This document shows positions 33,892 to 42,616 of a stretch of DNA of 64,000 bases, piece by piece. The stretch is from Gemmobacter caeruleus (GTDB lineage Bacteria > Pseudomonadota > Alphaproteobacteria > Rhodobacterales > Rhodobacteraceae). Where the stretch lies: assembly GCF_008271655.1 (NCBI RefSeq), contig NZ_VKKX01000011.1:620001-684000 (forward strand), given 5' to 3'. Positions within the stretch are counted from its first letter, which is position 1. Each line of letters opens with the position of its first letter. A program made the position numbers and the translations under genes. A model generated the notes under the pieces. The model was given only the letters and a program-made list of their open reading frames with translations, had not been told where the DNA came from and made no database searches.

Positions 33892-34613
33892 GCCCAATCC
33901 CCCAGGGCGGCCTGCCACAGCGTCAGCGCGGCGACGGCGGCGGTTTCGGCGCGCAGGATGCGCGGGCCGAGGCTCGCCTGCACCACCGCCGGATGGGCGG
34001 CAAGGCGGGCCTTTTCGCGGTCGGAAAACCCGCCTTCGGGGCCGATAAGGATAGCCCAGGGGCCAGGCTCCGCCCCGGCCAGCCGCGTGGCCAGCCCCGC
34101 CTTCGCCTCATTGCACCACAAGAGGCGTCGCCTCTCGGGCCAGCCCGCCAGCAGTTTGTCGAGCGGTTGCAGCGCCTCGACCGGCGGGACAGCGGTCGCG
34201 CCGCATTGTTCGGCGGCCTCGCGGGCATTGGCCTGCATCCGGTCGCGGTTCAGCCGGTCGGAATTGGTGAAATCGGTCTGCACCGGGCACAGCCGCGCCA
34301 CGCCCAGTTCCACCGCCTTTTCCACGATATAGACGGTTTCGGCCTTCTTGACCGGGGCAAAGCACAGCCAGATGTCGGGCGGCGGCTGCAAGGGCCGGGT
34401 CTGCCGGTCGCAGACCAGGATGCCGCGCCGCTTCCCCGCCTGGGCCACGGTCGCGCGCCATTCGCCGTCTTGCCCGTTGAACAGCAGGATCGCCTCGCCC
34501 ACGCTCTTGCGCATCACCGAAAACAGGTAAAGCGCCTGATCCTCGGTCAAAGGCACCGATTGCCCCGGGCCAAGCGGGTGGTCTACAGAGAGGCGGATCT
34601 TTGCATCTGTCAT
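33888..34613 (-). CDS. rsmE: 16S rRNA (uracil-1498-N3)-methyltransferase
   Basis: A 241-residue SPOUT methyltransferase. The N-terminal PUA-like domain (about 1-70, IRLSVDHPLGPGQSVPL) precedes the knotted domain: KAETVYIVEKAVELGVARLCPV, then AILIGPEGGFSDREKARL and SLGPRILRAETAAVAAL, which bind SAM. The start codon is only 14 bases from the divergent ubiA start. The downstream coupled gene encodes a PH-like membrane protein. Confidence 0.93.
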   Translation of the reverse strand: MTDAKIRLSVDHPLGPGQSVPLTEDQALYLFSVMRKSVGEAILLFNGQDGEWRATVAQAGKRRGILVCDRQTRPLQPPPDIWLCFAPVKKAETVYIVEKAVELGVARLCPVQTDFTNSDRLNRDRMQANAREAAEQCGATAVPPVEALQPLDKLLAGWPERRRLLWCNEAKAGLATRLAGAEPGPWAILIGPEGGFSDREKARLAAHPAVVQASLGPRILRAETAAVAALTLWQAALGDWA

Positions 34614-34627
34614 GATGGGATGAACCT

Positions 34628-35593
34628 ATGTCCGACCGCGCCGAATTGCCAGAGGGTCAGGTGGCCGACGCCCCGGCGGGTAACTGGGTGGACCGCTTCG
34701 CCCCTGCGCCCTTGCGCCCCTATCTGCGGCTGAGCCGGGCCGATCGGCCGATCGGCACCTGGCTGTTGCTGATCCCGTGCTGGTGGGGGCTGGCGCTGGC
34801 GATTGCCGCCGATCCGGCGGGGCCGGGGCTGTTCGATCTGTGGATCGCGGCCGGTTGCGGGCTGGGCGCCTTTGTCATGCGCGGCGCGGGCTGCACCTGG
34901 AACGATTATACCGACCGCGATTTTGACGCGCAGGTGGCGCGCACCCGGTCGCGGCCGCTGCCTTCGGGGCAGGTCACGCCGCGGCAGGCGCTGGTCTGGA
35001 TGGCCGTGCAGGCGCTGATCGGGGGGGCGGTGCTGATCACCTTTCCGCCCGCGGCGATCGGGCTGGGGATCGTGGCGCTGCTGCCGGTGCTGGTCTATCC
35101 CTTTGCCAAGCGCTTTACCTGGTGGCCGCAGGCCTTTCTGGGCATCGCCTTCAACTGGGGCGCGCTGGTGGGCTGGGCCGCCCATACCGGCAGTCTGGGC
35201 TGGCCGGCGGTGCTGCTCTGGCTGGCGGGCATCGCCTGGACGCTGTTCTATGACACGATCTATGCCCATCAGGACAAGGAGGATGACGCGCTGATCGGCG
35301 TCAAATCCACCGCCCGCCTGTTCGGCGATGCCGAGACACCGGGCTGGCTGCGCCGGTTTCTGGTGGCGGCACTGCTGCTGGCCGGGCTTGCCGTGGCCAA
35401 GGCGCTGATCGAGGGGCCGGCGCTGCCGCTGGTGCTGGGCCTTGCGGGGGTCTGGGTCTTTGGCTGGCACCTGCGCTGGCAACTGGCGCGGCTCGACACG
35501 ACCGACACCGAAATCTGCCTGCGGCTGTTTCGGTCGAATCGCGATGCGGGGCTGCTGCTTGCGCTGTTTCTTGCCGGTGCCGCAATGGTTTGA
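34628..35593 (+). CDS. ubiA: 4-Hydroxybenzoate polyprenyltransferase
   Basis: A 321-residue inner-membrane prenyltransferase of ubiquinone synthesis with about eight or nine transmembrane helices. The first Asp-rich motif is AGCTWNDYTDRDFDAQVARTRSRPL (NDxxDxxxD) and the second is DTIYAHQDKEDDALIGVKSTA, both intact. The start at MSDRAELPEG is 14 bases from the rsmE start; an internal GTG is possible. The gene needs a promoter within or overlapping rsmE. Confidence 0.94.
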   Translation: MSDRAELPEGQVADAPAGNWVDRFAPAPLRPYLRLSRADRPIGTWLLLIPCWWGLALAIAADPAGPGLFDLWIAAGCGLGAFVMRGAGCTWNDYTDRDFDAQVARTRSRPLPSGQVTPRQALVWMAVQALIGGAVLITFPPAAIGLGIVALLPVLVYPFAKRFTWWPQAFLGIAFNWGALVGWAAHTGSLGWPAVLLWLAGIAWTLFYDTIYAHQDKEDDALIGVKSTARLFGDAETPGWLRRFLVAALLLAGLAVAKALIEGPALPLVLGLAGVWVFGWHLRWQLARLDTTDTEICLRLFRSNRDAGLLLALFLAGAAMV

Positions 35594-35656
35594 TTGATCC
35601 GCCGCGCCCGGGGCCGTAAGGAAACCCTGACGTTCCGGTTCCAAAGGCCCCTTGCG

Positions 35657-37672
35657 ATGCGAATCCCGCCCTCACTGCTTCAGACCACGATGTTCGTCGG
35701 GGCGGGGCTGGTGGCCATCGTCACCGCCTGGTCCGGGGCCGCGCTGATCGAGGGGCGCTCGGTCGCGCAGGTGCGCTCGCGTCTGCTGACCGAAGGCATG
35801 ACCTGGGTCGAGGTCAAGGCCTCGGGGCTTCAGGTCCGGCTTCTGGGCACCGCCCCGAATGAGGCCGCGCGCTTTCGCGCCGTGAATGTCGCGGGCGAGG
35901 TGGTCGATAGCGCACGCCTGCGCGACCGGCTGGACGTGACGCCGGTGCGCGCGATCGAGGCGCCGCGCTTTTCGGTCGAGATGCTGCGCAACAGTGACGG
36001 GTTTTCGATCATCGGCCTGTTGCCGGCGGCCCGCGTCACCGACCCCGCCGCCCCGCCGCCCGAAGGGCCGGACCAGGTGCTGATGACCGAGGTCGCCGCG
36101 ATGGCCGGCATCCTGCCGGTGTCGGACATGCTGGAAACCGCGGCCTTTCCCGCGCCCGAGGGTTGGGACGCCGCGCTCGCGTTCGGCACCGAGGCGCTGA
36201 AGCTGTTGCCGCGTTCCAAGATCTCGGTCGCGGCGGACAAGGTGGCGATCACCGCGATTTCCGACAGTGACGCGCAGAAGCGCCGCTTTGAAACCGAACT
36301 GGCCAAGCTCAAGCCCGCCGGGCTGGATGTGGCAATCGAGATCTCGGCGCCGCGCCCGGTGCTGACGCCCTTTACGCTGCGCTTTCTCAAGGATGGCGAG
36401 GGGGTGCGCTTTGACGCCTGTTCCGCCGACACCGATGCCGCGCGCGACCGTATTCTGGCGGCGGCCAAGGTCGCGGGGCTGGAGGGGACGACGATCTGCA
36501 CCATCGGCCTTGGCGTGCCCAGCCCAAGTTGGGCGCAGGCGGCCGAGGCCGGGATCAAGGCCGTGGCCGATCTGGGCGGCGGCTCCGTCACCTTTTCCGA
36601 TGCGGATGTGACGCTGCTGGCCGATCCCGGCACCGCGCAGGCGACCTTTGACCGGGTGGTGGGGGAATTGCAGGCCGCGCTGCCGCCGGTCTTTTCGCTG
36701 AAATCCACCCTGCCGCCCCGCACCGATGGCGCGCTGGCCGGCCCGGCGGAGTTCACCGCCAGCCTCTCGGACCAGGGTCAGGTGCAGTTGCGCGGCCGGC
36801 TGACCGACGATCTGCTGAAATCGGCGGTCGATGCCTTTGCCCGCGCGCGTTTCGGCGCCGACAAGGTCTATACCGCCACCCGCTTTGACGAGGCCCTGCC
36901 CGATGGCTGGCCCGTGCGGGTGCTGGCCGGACTGGAGGCGCTGTCGATCCTGCATCACGGCAACCTGACCGTGCGCGCCGATACGGTGGAGGTCAGCGGT
37001 GTCAGCGGCCGTCAGGACGGGCGGGCGCGGGTGTCGCAGATCCTGTCCGACAAGCTGGGGCAGGGCATGCCCTTCAAGGTGTCGGTGCAATATGACGAGG
37101 CGTTCGATCCTTTCGCCGCCCTGCCCAGTCCGCAGGAATGCGCGGCCAAACTGAATGCGGCGGTCGCGGCACACAAGATCACCTTCGCCCCGGGGTCGGC
37201 CGAGATCGCCTCGGATACCAATGCCACGATGGATGAGCTGGCCAAGATCCTGCTCGGCTGCCCCGCGCTGAAGCTTGAGGTGGCGGGCCATACCGATGCG
37301 CAGGGCTCTACCGAAGGGAACCTGACGCTCAGCCAGGCGCGGGCCGAGGCGGTGGTGCTGGCGCTGCAAGGCCGGCGGGTCGATGTCTCGGGCCTGGTCG
37401 CGCGCGGCTATGGCGAGGGCGTGCCCGTCGCCGATAACGGCAGCGAAGAGGGGCGCGAGGCCAATCGTCGGATCGAATTCACCCTGCTTTCCGCGCCGGA
37501 GGCCCCGGCGGCAGCCACGCCCGAAACCCCGGCTGATGGTGAGGCGCCCCAAGCCCCGCTGGTGACGCGCGGCCCGACGACCCATGCCCCCGATTTCTCG
37601 GACGATACCAGCCCCTCGGTCGCCCCGAAAGAAATCACCACCCGCCCGAAACCCCGCCCGGAACGGCCCTGA
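35657..37672 (+). CDS. OmpA-family envelope protein with BON-like region
   Basis: A 671-residue protein. An N-terminal signal-anchor lies at about residues 8-35. The middle 470 residues are repetitive alpha/beta segments that look like BON-type modules (VEVKASGLQVRLLGTAPNEAARF; GDEVQLRGRL-like strands). The C-terminal 110-residue OmpA/Pal domain (ITFAPGSAEIASDTNATMDELAKIL ... VAGHTDAQGSTEGNLTLSQARAEAV ... GYGEGVPVADNGSEEGREANRRIEF) should bind peptidoglycan, with the DAP-contacting Asp and Arg present. The Pro-rich tail ends it. The ATG is preceded by only a weak site; 21 upstream codons are open. The next gene may be co-transcribed. Confidence 0.85.
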   Translation: MRIPPSLLQTTMFVGAGLVAIVTAWSGAALIEGRSVAQVRSRLLTEGMTWVEVKASGLQVRLLGTAPNEAARFRAVNVAGEVVDSARLRDRLDVTPVRAIEAPRFSVEMLRNSDGFSIIGLLPAARVTDPAAPPPEGPDQVLMTEVAAMAGILPVSDMLETAAFPAPEGWDAALAFGTEALKLLPRSKISVAADKVAITAISDSDAQKRRFETELAKLKPAGLDVAIEISAPRPVLTPFTLRFLKDGEGVRFDACSADTDAARDRILAAAKVAGLEGTTICTIGLGVPSPSWAQAAEAGIKAVADLGGGSVTFSDADVTLLADPGTAQATFDRVVGELQAALPPVFSLKSTLPPRTDGALAGPAEFTASLSDQGQVQLRGRLTDDLLKSAVDAFARARFGADKVYTATRFDEALPDGWPVRVLAGLEALSILHHGNLTVRADTVEVSGVSGRQDGRARVSQILSDKLGQGMPFKVSVQYDEAFDPFAALPSPQECAAKLNAAVAAHKITFAPGSAEIASDTNATMDELAKILLGCPALKLEVAGHTDAQGSTEGNLTLSQARAEAVVLALQGRRVDVSGLVARGYGEGVPVADNGSEEGREANRRIEFTLLSAPEAPAAATPETPADGEAPQAPLVTRGPTTHAPDFSDDTSPSVAPKEITTRPKPRPERP

Positions 37673-37714
37673 TCCGCCCTTTCCGCCGATGCCCGCCCCT
37701 GCGAAGGACCGCCC

Positions 37715-38044
37715 ATGAACCGCAACGAATTTGTCATTGCCACGGCCATCGTGCTGATGCTGGCCTTCACGCTGGGCTGGTTCGCGCATCTGGTGATCCA
37801 GCGACTGCGCCGCGTCTCTGCCGCCGATATGGGCGAGCTGGAGCGTCTGGCCCAGGCCCTGCACGAGGCCGAGGAAACCCGCGATCAGGCGCTGGTCTAT
37901 CTCGAAAGCCGCGAATCGGAACTGTCGAACCAGATCGCGCAGACCGAGGCCGAATTGCGCGCCGCGATGGAAGGGCTGCGCGATGCCCGGCAAGAGGCCG
38001 AGGAGATGCGCGCCTATATCGAGCGGATGCATTCCAACGCCTGA
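37715..38044 (+). CDS. Single-pass membrane protein with coiled coil
   Basis: A 109-residue protein with one transmembrane helix (IATAIVLMLAFTLGWFAHLVI, about residues 8-28) followed by a charged coiled coil (about 35-105, heptads rich in Glu, Ala, Leu and Arg). It is unrecognised. A GAAGGACC ribosome site precedes the ATG, and it lies 42 bases downstream of the OmpA-family gene, so a shared envelope-scaffold role is possible. Confidence 0.75.
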   Translation: MNRNEFVIATAIVLMLAFTLGWFAHLVIQRLRRVSAADMGELERLAQALHEAEETRDQALVYLESRESELSNQIAQTEAELRAAMEGLRDARQEAEEMRAYIERMHSNA

Positions 38045-38156
38045 TCCGGCCCGACATTCGGCGATTTGATCAAAATCCCGACCAATTCGCGCCGCCGAAC
38101 TGGACAGCGGCGGGGCCGCGTGCTTTGTCTCTGCCAACCCGATGCAGGAGGCCCCC

Positions 38157-39635
38157 ATGCTTGATTCCGTCACCGATCTGCGCTCGTTGCTGAAAGACCC
38201 GTCGCTGCTGGCCGAAAAGGCCTATGTCGCCGGTGAATGGATCGCGGCCGACGACGGCACGTCCTTTGCCGTCACCAACCCGGCCCGGGGCGATGTCATC
38301 GCCCGCGTCCCCAATCTGGGCCGCGCCGAGACCGCCCGCGCCATTGCCGCCGCCGTCGTCGCGCAAAAGGAATGGGCCGCCCGCACCGGCAAGGAACGCG
38401 CCGCCATCCTGCGCAAGTGGTTCGAGCTGATGATGGCCAACCAGGACGACCTGGGCACCATCCTCTGTGCCGAAATGGGCAAACCCCTGGCCGAGGCCAA
38501 GGGCGAGATCGCCTATGGCGCCAGCTTCATCGAATGGTTCGGCGAAGAGGCCAAGCGCGTCTATGGCGAAACCATCCCCGGCCATCAGCGCGACAAGCGC
38601 ATCACGGTGATCAAACAGCCGATCGGCGTCGTCGCCTCGATCACGCCCTGGAACTTTCCCAATGCGATGATCACCCGCAAATGCGGCCCGGCATTGGCCG
38701 TCGGCTGCGCTTTTGTCGCGCGCCCGGCCTCTGAAACCCCGCTTTCGGCGCTGGCGCTGGCGGTGCTGGCCGAACGCGCCGGCCTGCCGGGCGGGCTGCT
38801 GGCGGTCATCACCTCGGAACGCGCCTCGGATATCGGCAAGGAATTCTGCGAAAACCCCGCCGTGCGCAAACTGACCTTCACCGGCTCGACCGAGGTTGGC
38901 CGCATCCTGCTGCGTCAGGCCGCGGATCAGGTGATGAAATGCTCCATGGAACTGGGCGGCAACGCGCCCTTCATCGTGTTCGACGATGCCGATCTCGACA
39001 AGGCGGTCGAAGGGGCGATGATTTCCAAGTTCCGCAATAACGGCCAGACCTGCGTCTGCGCCAACCGCATCTATGTGCAGGCAGGGGTCTATGACGAATT
39101 CGCCGCCCGGCTGAAGGCCGCCGTGGCCAAGGCCGCCGTGGGCGACGGGCTGAAGGATGCGGTGCAGTTCGGCCCGCTGATCAACATGGACGCGGTCGAA
39201 AAGGTTGAGGAACATATCGCCGATGCCCGCGCCAAGGGGGCCGAGGTGCTGCTGGGCGGCGCGCGGCACGAACTGGGAGGCAGCTTCTTCCAGCCCACCG
39301 TGCTGACCGGCGTCACCGATGCGATGGCCGTGACGAACGAGGAAACCTTCGGCCCCGTCGCGCCGCTCTTCCGCTTCGAGACCGAAGAAGAGGTGATCGA
39401 AAAGGCCAATGCCACCATCTTCGGCCTTGCCTCCTATTTCTTCGCCCGCGACATCGGCCGCATCACCCGCGTCCAGGAGGCGCTGGAATATGGCATGGTC
39501 GGCGTCAATACCGGCCTGATCTCGACCGAGGTCGCGCCCTTTGGCGGGGTCAAGCAATCCGGCCTCGGCCGCGAGGGCAGCCATCATGGCATGGAAGATT
39601 ACCTCGAGATGAAATATATCTGCCTGAGCATCTGA
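38157..39635 (+). CDS. gabD: NAD(P)-dependent succinate-semialdehyde dehydrogenase
   Basis: A 492-residue aldehyde dehydrogenase that oxidises succinate semialdehyde to succinate. ITPWNFPNAMITRKCGPALAVGC is the cofactor loop, LTFTGSTEVGRILLRQAADQVMKCSMELGGNAPFIVFDDADLD contains the catalytic Glu (SMELGG), and FRNNGQTCVCANRIYV the catalytic Cys; the C-terminal APFGGVKQSGLGREGSHHGMEDYLE fits GabD. The start is the ATG behind GCAGGAGGCC. No GABA aminotransferase is adjacent, so the aldehyde specificity is by family only. Confidence 0.92.
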   Translation: MLDSVTDLRSLLKDPSLLAEKAYVAGEWIAADDGTSFAVTNPARGDVIARVPNLGRAETARAIAAAVVAQKEWAARTGKERAAILRKWFELMMANQDDLGTILCAEMGKPLAEAKGEIAYGASFIEWFGEEAKRVYGETIPGHQRDKRITVIKQPIGVVASITPWNFPNAMITRKCGPALAVGCAFVARPASETPLSALALAVLAERAGLPGGLLAVITSERASDIGKEFCENPAVRKLTFTGSTEVGRILLRQAADQVMKCSMELGGNAPFIVFDDADLDKAVEGAMISKFRNNGQTCVCANRIYVQAGVYDEFAARLKAAVAKAAVGDGLKDAVQFGPLINMDAVEKVEEHIADARAKGAEVLLGGARHELGGSFFQPTVLTGVTDAMAVTNEETFGPVAPLFRFETEEEVIEKANATIFGLASYFFARDIGRITRVQEALEYGMVGVNTGLISTEVAPFGGVKQSGLGREGSHHGMEDYLEMKYICLSI

Positions 39636-39681
39636 ACCGCCGCAGGGGGCGCTCGCGCCCCCTCTTTGCTGCGCAAATTCA

Positions 39682-39754
39682 CCCCCTGAGGATATTTGAA
39701 AACAGATGAAAAGGCGGGCCTTGCCCTCATCTGTTCACAAATATCCTCGGGGGG
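39682..39754. repeat. Long inverted repeat between convergent genes
   Basis: Two arms of about 28 bases (39682-39709 and 39727-39754) can pair; the inner 22 bases of each (TCATCTGTT...AAATATCCTC on one strand) match at 20 of 22 positions, and CCCCC/GGGGG flanks extend the stem. The loop is 17 bases. The arm sequence is the first third of the 61-base repeat seen at 31872 and 42554. It lies between gabD and the convergent EamA gene and is likely a bidirectional terminator-like 3' element. Confidence 0.75.
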
Positions 39755-39793
39755 AGCGCCGCAGGCGCGTGGGGGGCAGACAGCCCCCCTTTC

Positions 39794-40726
39794 TCATGGC
39801 GTCATCGCCTTGCGCTGGCGGTCGCGTTTCAGACCCAGCTGGCGTTCGCGCCAGATGATCAGGCAGCCCGCCGTGATCACCAGCGCAGCCCCGGCCAGCA
39901 TGGTGGCGGTCGGCACCTCGCCAAACGCGAAATAGCCGATCAGCAGCGCGAACAGCATCGAGGCATAGTCGAAAGGCGCAATGAGCGAGGCATCGGCCTC
40001 GCGGTAGCTGGAGGTCAGGAGGATCTGGCCGATGCCGCCGAGGATTCCGGTGGTGACCATCAGCGCTGCCTCGTCGGGATGCGGCCAGACCCATCCCCAG
40101 GGCAGTGTCAGTAACGAGACCAGCGAGGCCGTTACCGAAAACCAGAAGACGATCGTCGAAGTCTTTTCGCCATTCACAAGTTTTCGGACGAAAACTTGGG
40201 CCAGGGCGGCGAAGACGGCGCCGAACAGGACCAGCAGCGCGCCAAGCGCCTCGGCCGCGCTGGCGCCGCTGTTGAGCGTCAGGCGCGGGCTGGCGACGAT
40301 CAGCACCCCCGCCAGCCCCAGGCCGACCGCGCCGATGCGGAAGGCGCGCACCTCCTCGCCCAGGAACATCGCGGCGAAGATCACTGTCAGCAGCGGCGCG
40401 GCATAGCCGATGGCGGTCACCTCGGGCAGCGGCAGGAAGGCGAGGCCGGCAAAGCCGAAACCCATGGCCGCGGTGCCCATCAGCCCGCGCCAGACATGGC
40501 CCACCGGGTTCCTGGTGCCCAGCCCGGTGGTCAACTCGCGCCGCAGTCCCAGCCAGACCAGGATCACCGGCAGGGCAAAGAACGACCGGAAAAAGACCGC
40601 CTGGCCCGGCGGCACGCGATCGGCGGTCGCTTTGATCAGCGCCGACATGACGATGAAGACCAGCACCGAGCCGAGTTTCAGCGCGATGCCGCGCAAGGGG
40701 CGTTGCGGGGGTGTTTCGGGTTGCAT
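39794..40726 (-). CDS. EamA/DMT-family transporter
   Basis: A 310-residue inner-membrane protein with ten helices in two EamA repeats. The sequence [30 protein letters not shown] and the loop [25 protein letters not shown] are typical of the S-adenosylmethionine or riboflavin-type Rhodobacterales DMT exporters, but the substrate is not assignable. Its coding sequence contains a perfect palindrome (40177-40198) that encodes VFVRKL. Start at MQPETPPQ; 84 upstream codons are open but not membrane-like. Confidence 0.87.
   Translation of the reverse strand: MQPETPPQRPLRGIALKLGSVLVFIVMSALIKATADRVPPGQAVFFRSFFALPVILVWLGLRRELTTGLGTRNPVGHVWRGLMGTAAMGFGFAGLAFLPLPEVTAIGYAAPLLTVIFAAMFLGEEVRAFRIGAVGLGLAGVLIVASPRLTLNSGASAAEALGALLVLFGAVFAALAQVFVRKLVNGEKTSTIVFWFSVTASLVSLLTLPWGWVWPHPDEAALMVTTGILGGIGQILLTSSYREADASLIAPFDYASMLFALLIGYFAFGEVPTATMLAGAALVITAGCLIIWRERQLGLKRDRQRKAMTP
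40177..40198. repeat. TTTTCG/CGAAAA palindrome inside a gene
   Basis: Perfect palindrome CAAGTTTTCG-GA-CGAAAACTTG within the EamA coding region. It shares its AAGTNTTCG/CGAANACTT arms with the palindrome pair between hisB and hisH. The frame is kept (codes VFVRKL), so any insertion was tolerated. Confidence 0.6.
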
Positions 40727-40835
40727 GGCTCTGGTCCTGCCCTTTGGGCCGCGCTTTGGCAAGGGGGCGCCGCCTTGGGGCTGGACCCGGCCGCCGGGAT
40801 CGGGTTCAGTCGGGGCAAAGCCGAGGGAGACGACC

Positions 40836-42536
40836 ATGCCGAAACCGCCGCTTTCCGATCTGATCCGCCAGGGCCGGGGGCTGGATCCCGCCGATCTGGT
40901 CTTGCGGGGCGGGCGGGTGCTGGATGTGGTGACCGGCGATCTGCTGGAGGGCGATGTCGCGATCTGCGGCGGCGTCATCGTGGGGATCTGTGCCGATTAC
41001 GAGGGGCGCGAGGTGGTGGATGTGACCGGGCGCATTCTGGTGCCCGGCTTCATCGACACCCATCTGCATATCGAAAGTTCGCTGGTCACGCCCTATGAAT
41101 TCGACCGCTGTGTGCTGCCCCATGGCGTGACCACCGCCATTTGCGATCCGCATGAGATCGCCAATGTCTGCGGTCTGGCGGGGATCGGTTATTTTCTGGA
41201 GGCGAGCGCCCATACGGTGATGGATATCCGGGTGCAACTGTCGTCTTGCGTGCCCTCGACCCATATGGAGACCACGGGCGCCCGGCTGGAGGCGGCAGAT
41301 CTGCTGCCCCTGATGGATCATCCGCGCGTCATCGGGCTGGCCGAGTTCATGAACTATCCCGGTGTGCTGCATGGCGATCCGGGCTGCATGGCCAAGCTGG
41401 AGGCGTTTCGCGGCCGGCATATCGACGGGCACAGCCCGCTTTTGTCGGGGCGCGACCTGAACGGCTATATCGCCGCCGGCATCCGCACCGAGCATGAGGC
41501 GACCACCGCCGAGGAGGCGCGGGAGAAGTTGCGCAAGGGGATGCGGGTCTTGATCCGCGAGGGGTCGGTTTCCAAGGATCTGCACGCGCTGGCGCCGGTG
41601 CTGACCGAACGCAGCTCGGCCTATTGCTGTTTCTGCACCGATGACCGCAACCCGCTGGATATCGCGGAACATGGCCATCTGGATTACCTGATCCGCACCG
41701 CGATCGCGCTTGGTTGCCCGCCGCTGGCGGCCTATCGCGCGGCCTCGCTTTCGGCGGCCGAGGCCTGCGGGCTCAAGGATCGCGGCCAGATCGCGCCGGG
41801 CAAGCGCGCCGATATCGTGGTGCTGGCCGATCTGGCGGCGTGTCGGCCCGAGATGGTATTCTCGGCCGGGGTGCGCGCGGGCGAGGCGGCCTTTGCCGCG
41901 CGCAAGGTGGTGCCGCCGGTCGCGCGGCATTCGGTCAAGGCGCCCCGGGTGGCGGCGACCGATTTCCGCACCGGCGGCAATCGCAGCGAAACGCCGGTGA
42001 TCGGGGTCATTCCCGGCAAGATCATCACCGAACATCTGACCTTCGAGATCGCGCCGCAGGATGGCGACAAGCGCCCCGATCTGGCGCGCGACCTGATCAA
42101 GATCGCGGTGATCGAGCGCCACGGGGTGAACGGCAATCGCGCGACCGGCTTCGTCAAGGGCTTTGGCCTGCAACGCGGGGCCATCGCCTCCACCGTCTGT
42201 CACGATCACCACAATATCGCGGTGGTGGGTGCGGATTATACCGATATGGCGTTGGCGGCGAACCGGCTGTCAGAGATCGAGGGCGGTTTCGTGGTGACCG
42301 AGGGCGGGCGGGTGCTGGCGGAACTGGCGCTGCCGGTGGCGGGGCTGATGAGCCTGGAGCCCTTTGAGGTGGTGCGCGACGATCTGATCGCGCTGCGCGC
42401 CGCCGCGCGGTCGCTGGGCGTGGTGTTGGAGGAGCCGTTCCTGCAACTGGCCTTTCTGGCCCTGCCGGTGATCCCGCATCTGAAGATCACCGATCACGGT
42501 ATGGTCGATGTGGATCGTTTCGAGGTCATGCCCTGA
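40836..42536 (+). CDS. ade: Adenine deaminase
   Basis: A 566-residue amidohydrolase converting adenine to hypoxanthine in purine salvage. [43 protein letters not shown] carries the HxH and metal residues, [12 protein letters not shown] the carboxylate region, [23 protein letters not shown] the next ligands and [12 protein letters not shown] the catalytic Asp; the C-terminal beta sandwich domain (about 400-566) is present with [18 protein letters not shown]. The ATG follows CCGAGGGAGACGACC. It is followed by the 61-base repeat. Confidence 0.95.
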   Translation: MPKPPLSDLIRQGRGLDPADLVLRGGRVLDVVTGDLLEGDVAICGGVIVGICADYEGREVVDVTGRILVPGFIDTHLHIESSLVTPYEFDRCVLPHGVTTAICDPHEIANVCGLAGIGYFLEASAHTVMDIRVQLSSCVPSTHMETTGARLEAADLLPLMDHPRVIGLAEFMNYPGVLHGDPGCMAKLEAFRGRHIDGHSPLLSGRDLNGYIAAGIRTEHEATTAEEAREKLRKGMRVLIREGSVSKDLHALAPVLTERSSAYCCFCTDDRNPLDIAEHGHLDYLIRTAIALGCPPLAAYRAASLSAAEACGLKDRGQIAPGKRADIVVLADLAACRPEMVFSAGVRAGEAAFAARKVVPPVARHSVKAPRVAATDFRTGGNRSETPVIGVIPGKIITEHLTFEIAPQDGDKRPDLARDLIKIAVIERHGVNGNRATGFVKGFGLQRGAIASTVCHDHHNIAVVGADYTDMALAANRLSEIEGGFVVTEGGRVLAELALPVAGLMSLEPFEVVRDDLIALRAAARSLGVVLEEPFLQLAFLALPVIPHLKITDHGMVDVDRFEVMP

Positions 42537-42553
42537 CCGTGGCGCCTGTGGTG

Positions 42554-42614
42554 GGCGCCGGAGGGGTTTTGCACCCCTCCGGACCTCCCCGCAGGATATT
42601 TGTGAACAGATGAA
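42554..42614 (-). repeat. 61-base intergenic repeat, copy 2
   Basis: In reverse complement this matches 31872-31932 at 59 of 61 positions. The right part forms a perfect ten-base stem (CCGGAGGGGT/ACCCCTCCGG) with loop GCAAA. It lies between ade and the convergent TIM-barrel gene and ends two bases before the latter's stop codon, so it is in the right place for a 3'-end element. Confidence 0.8.
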
Positions 42615-42616
42615 GA

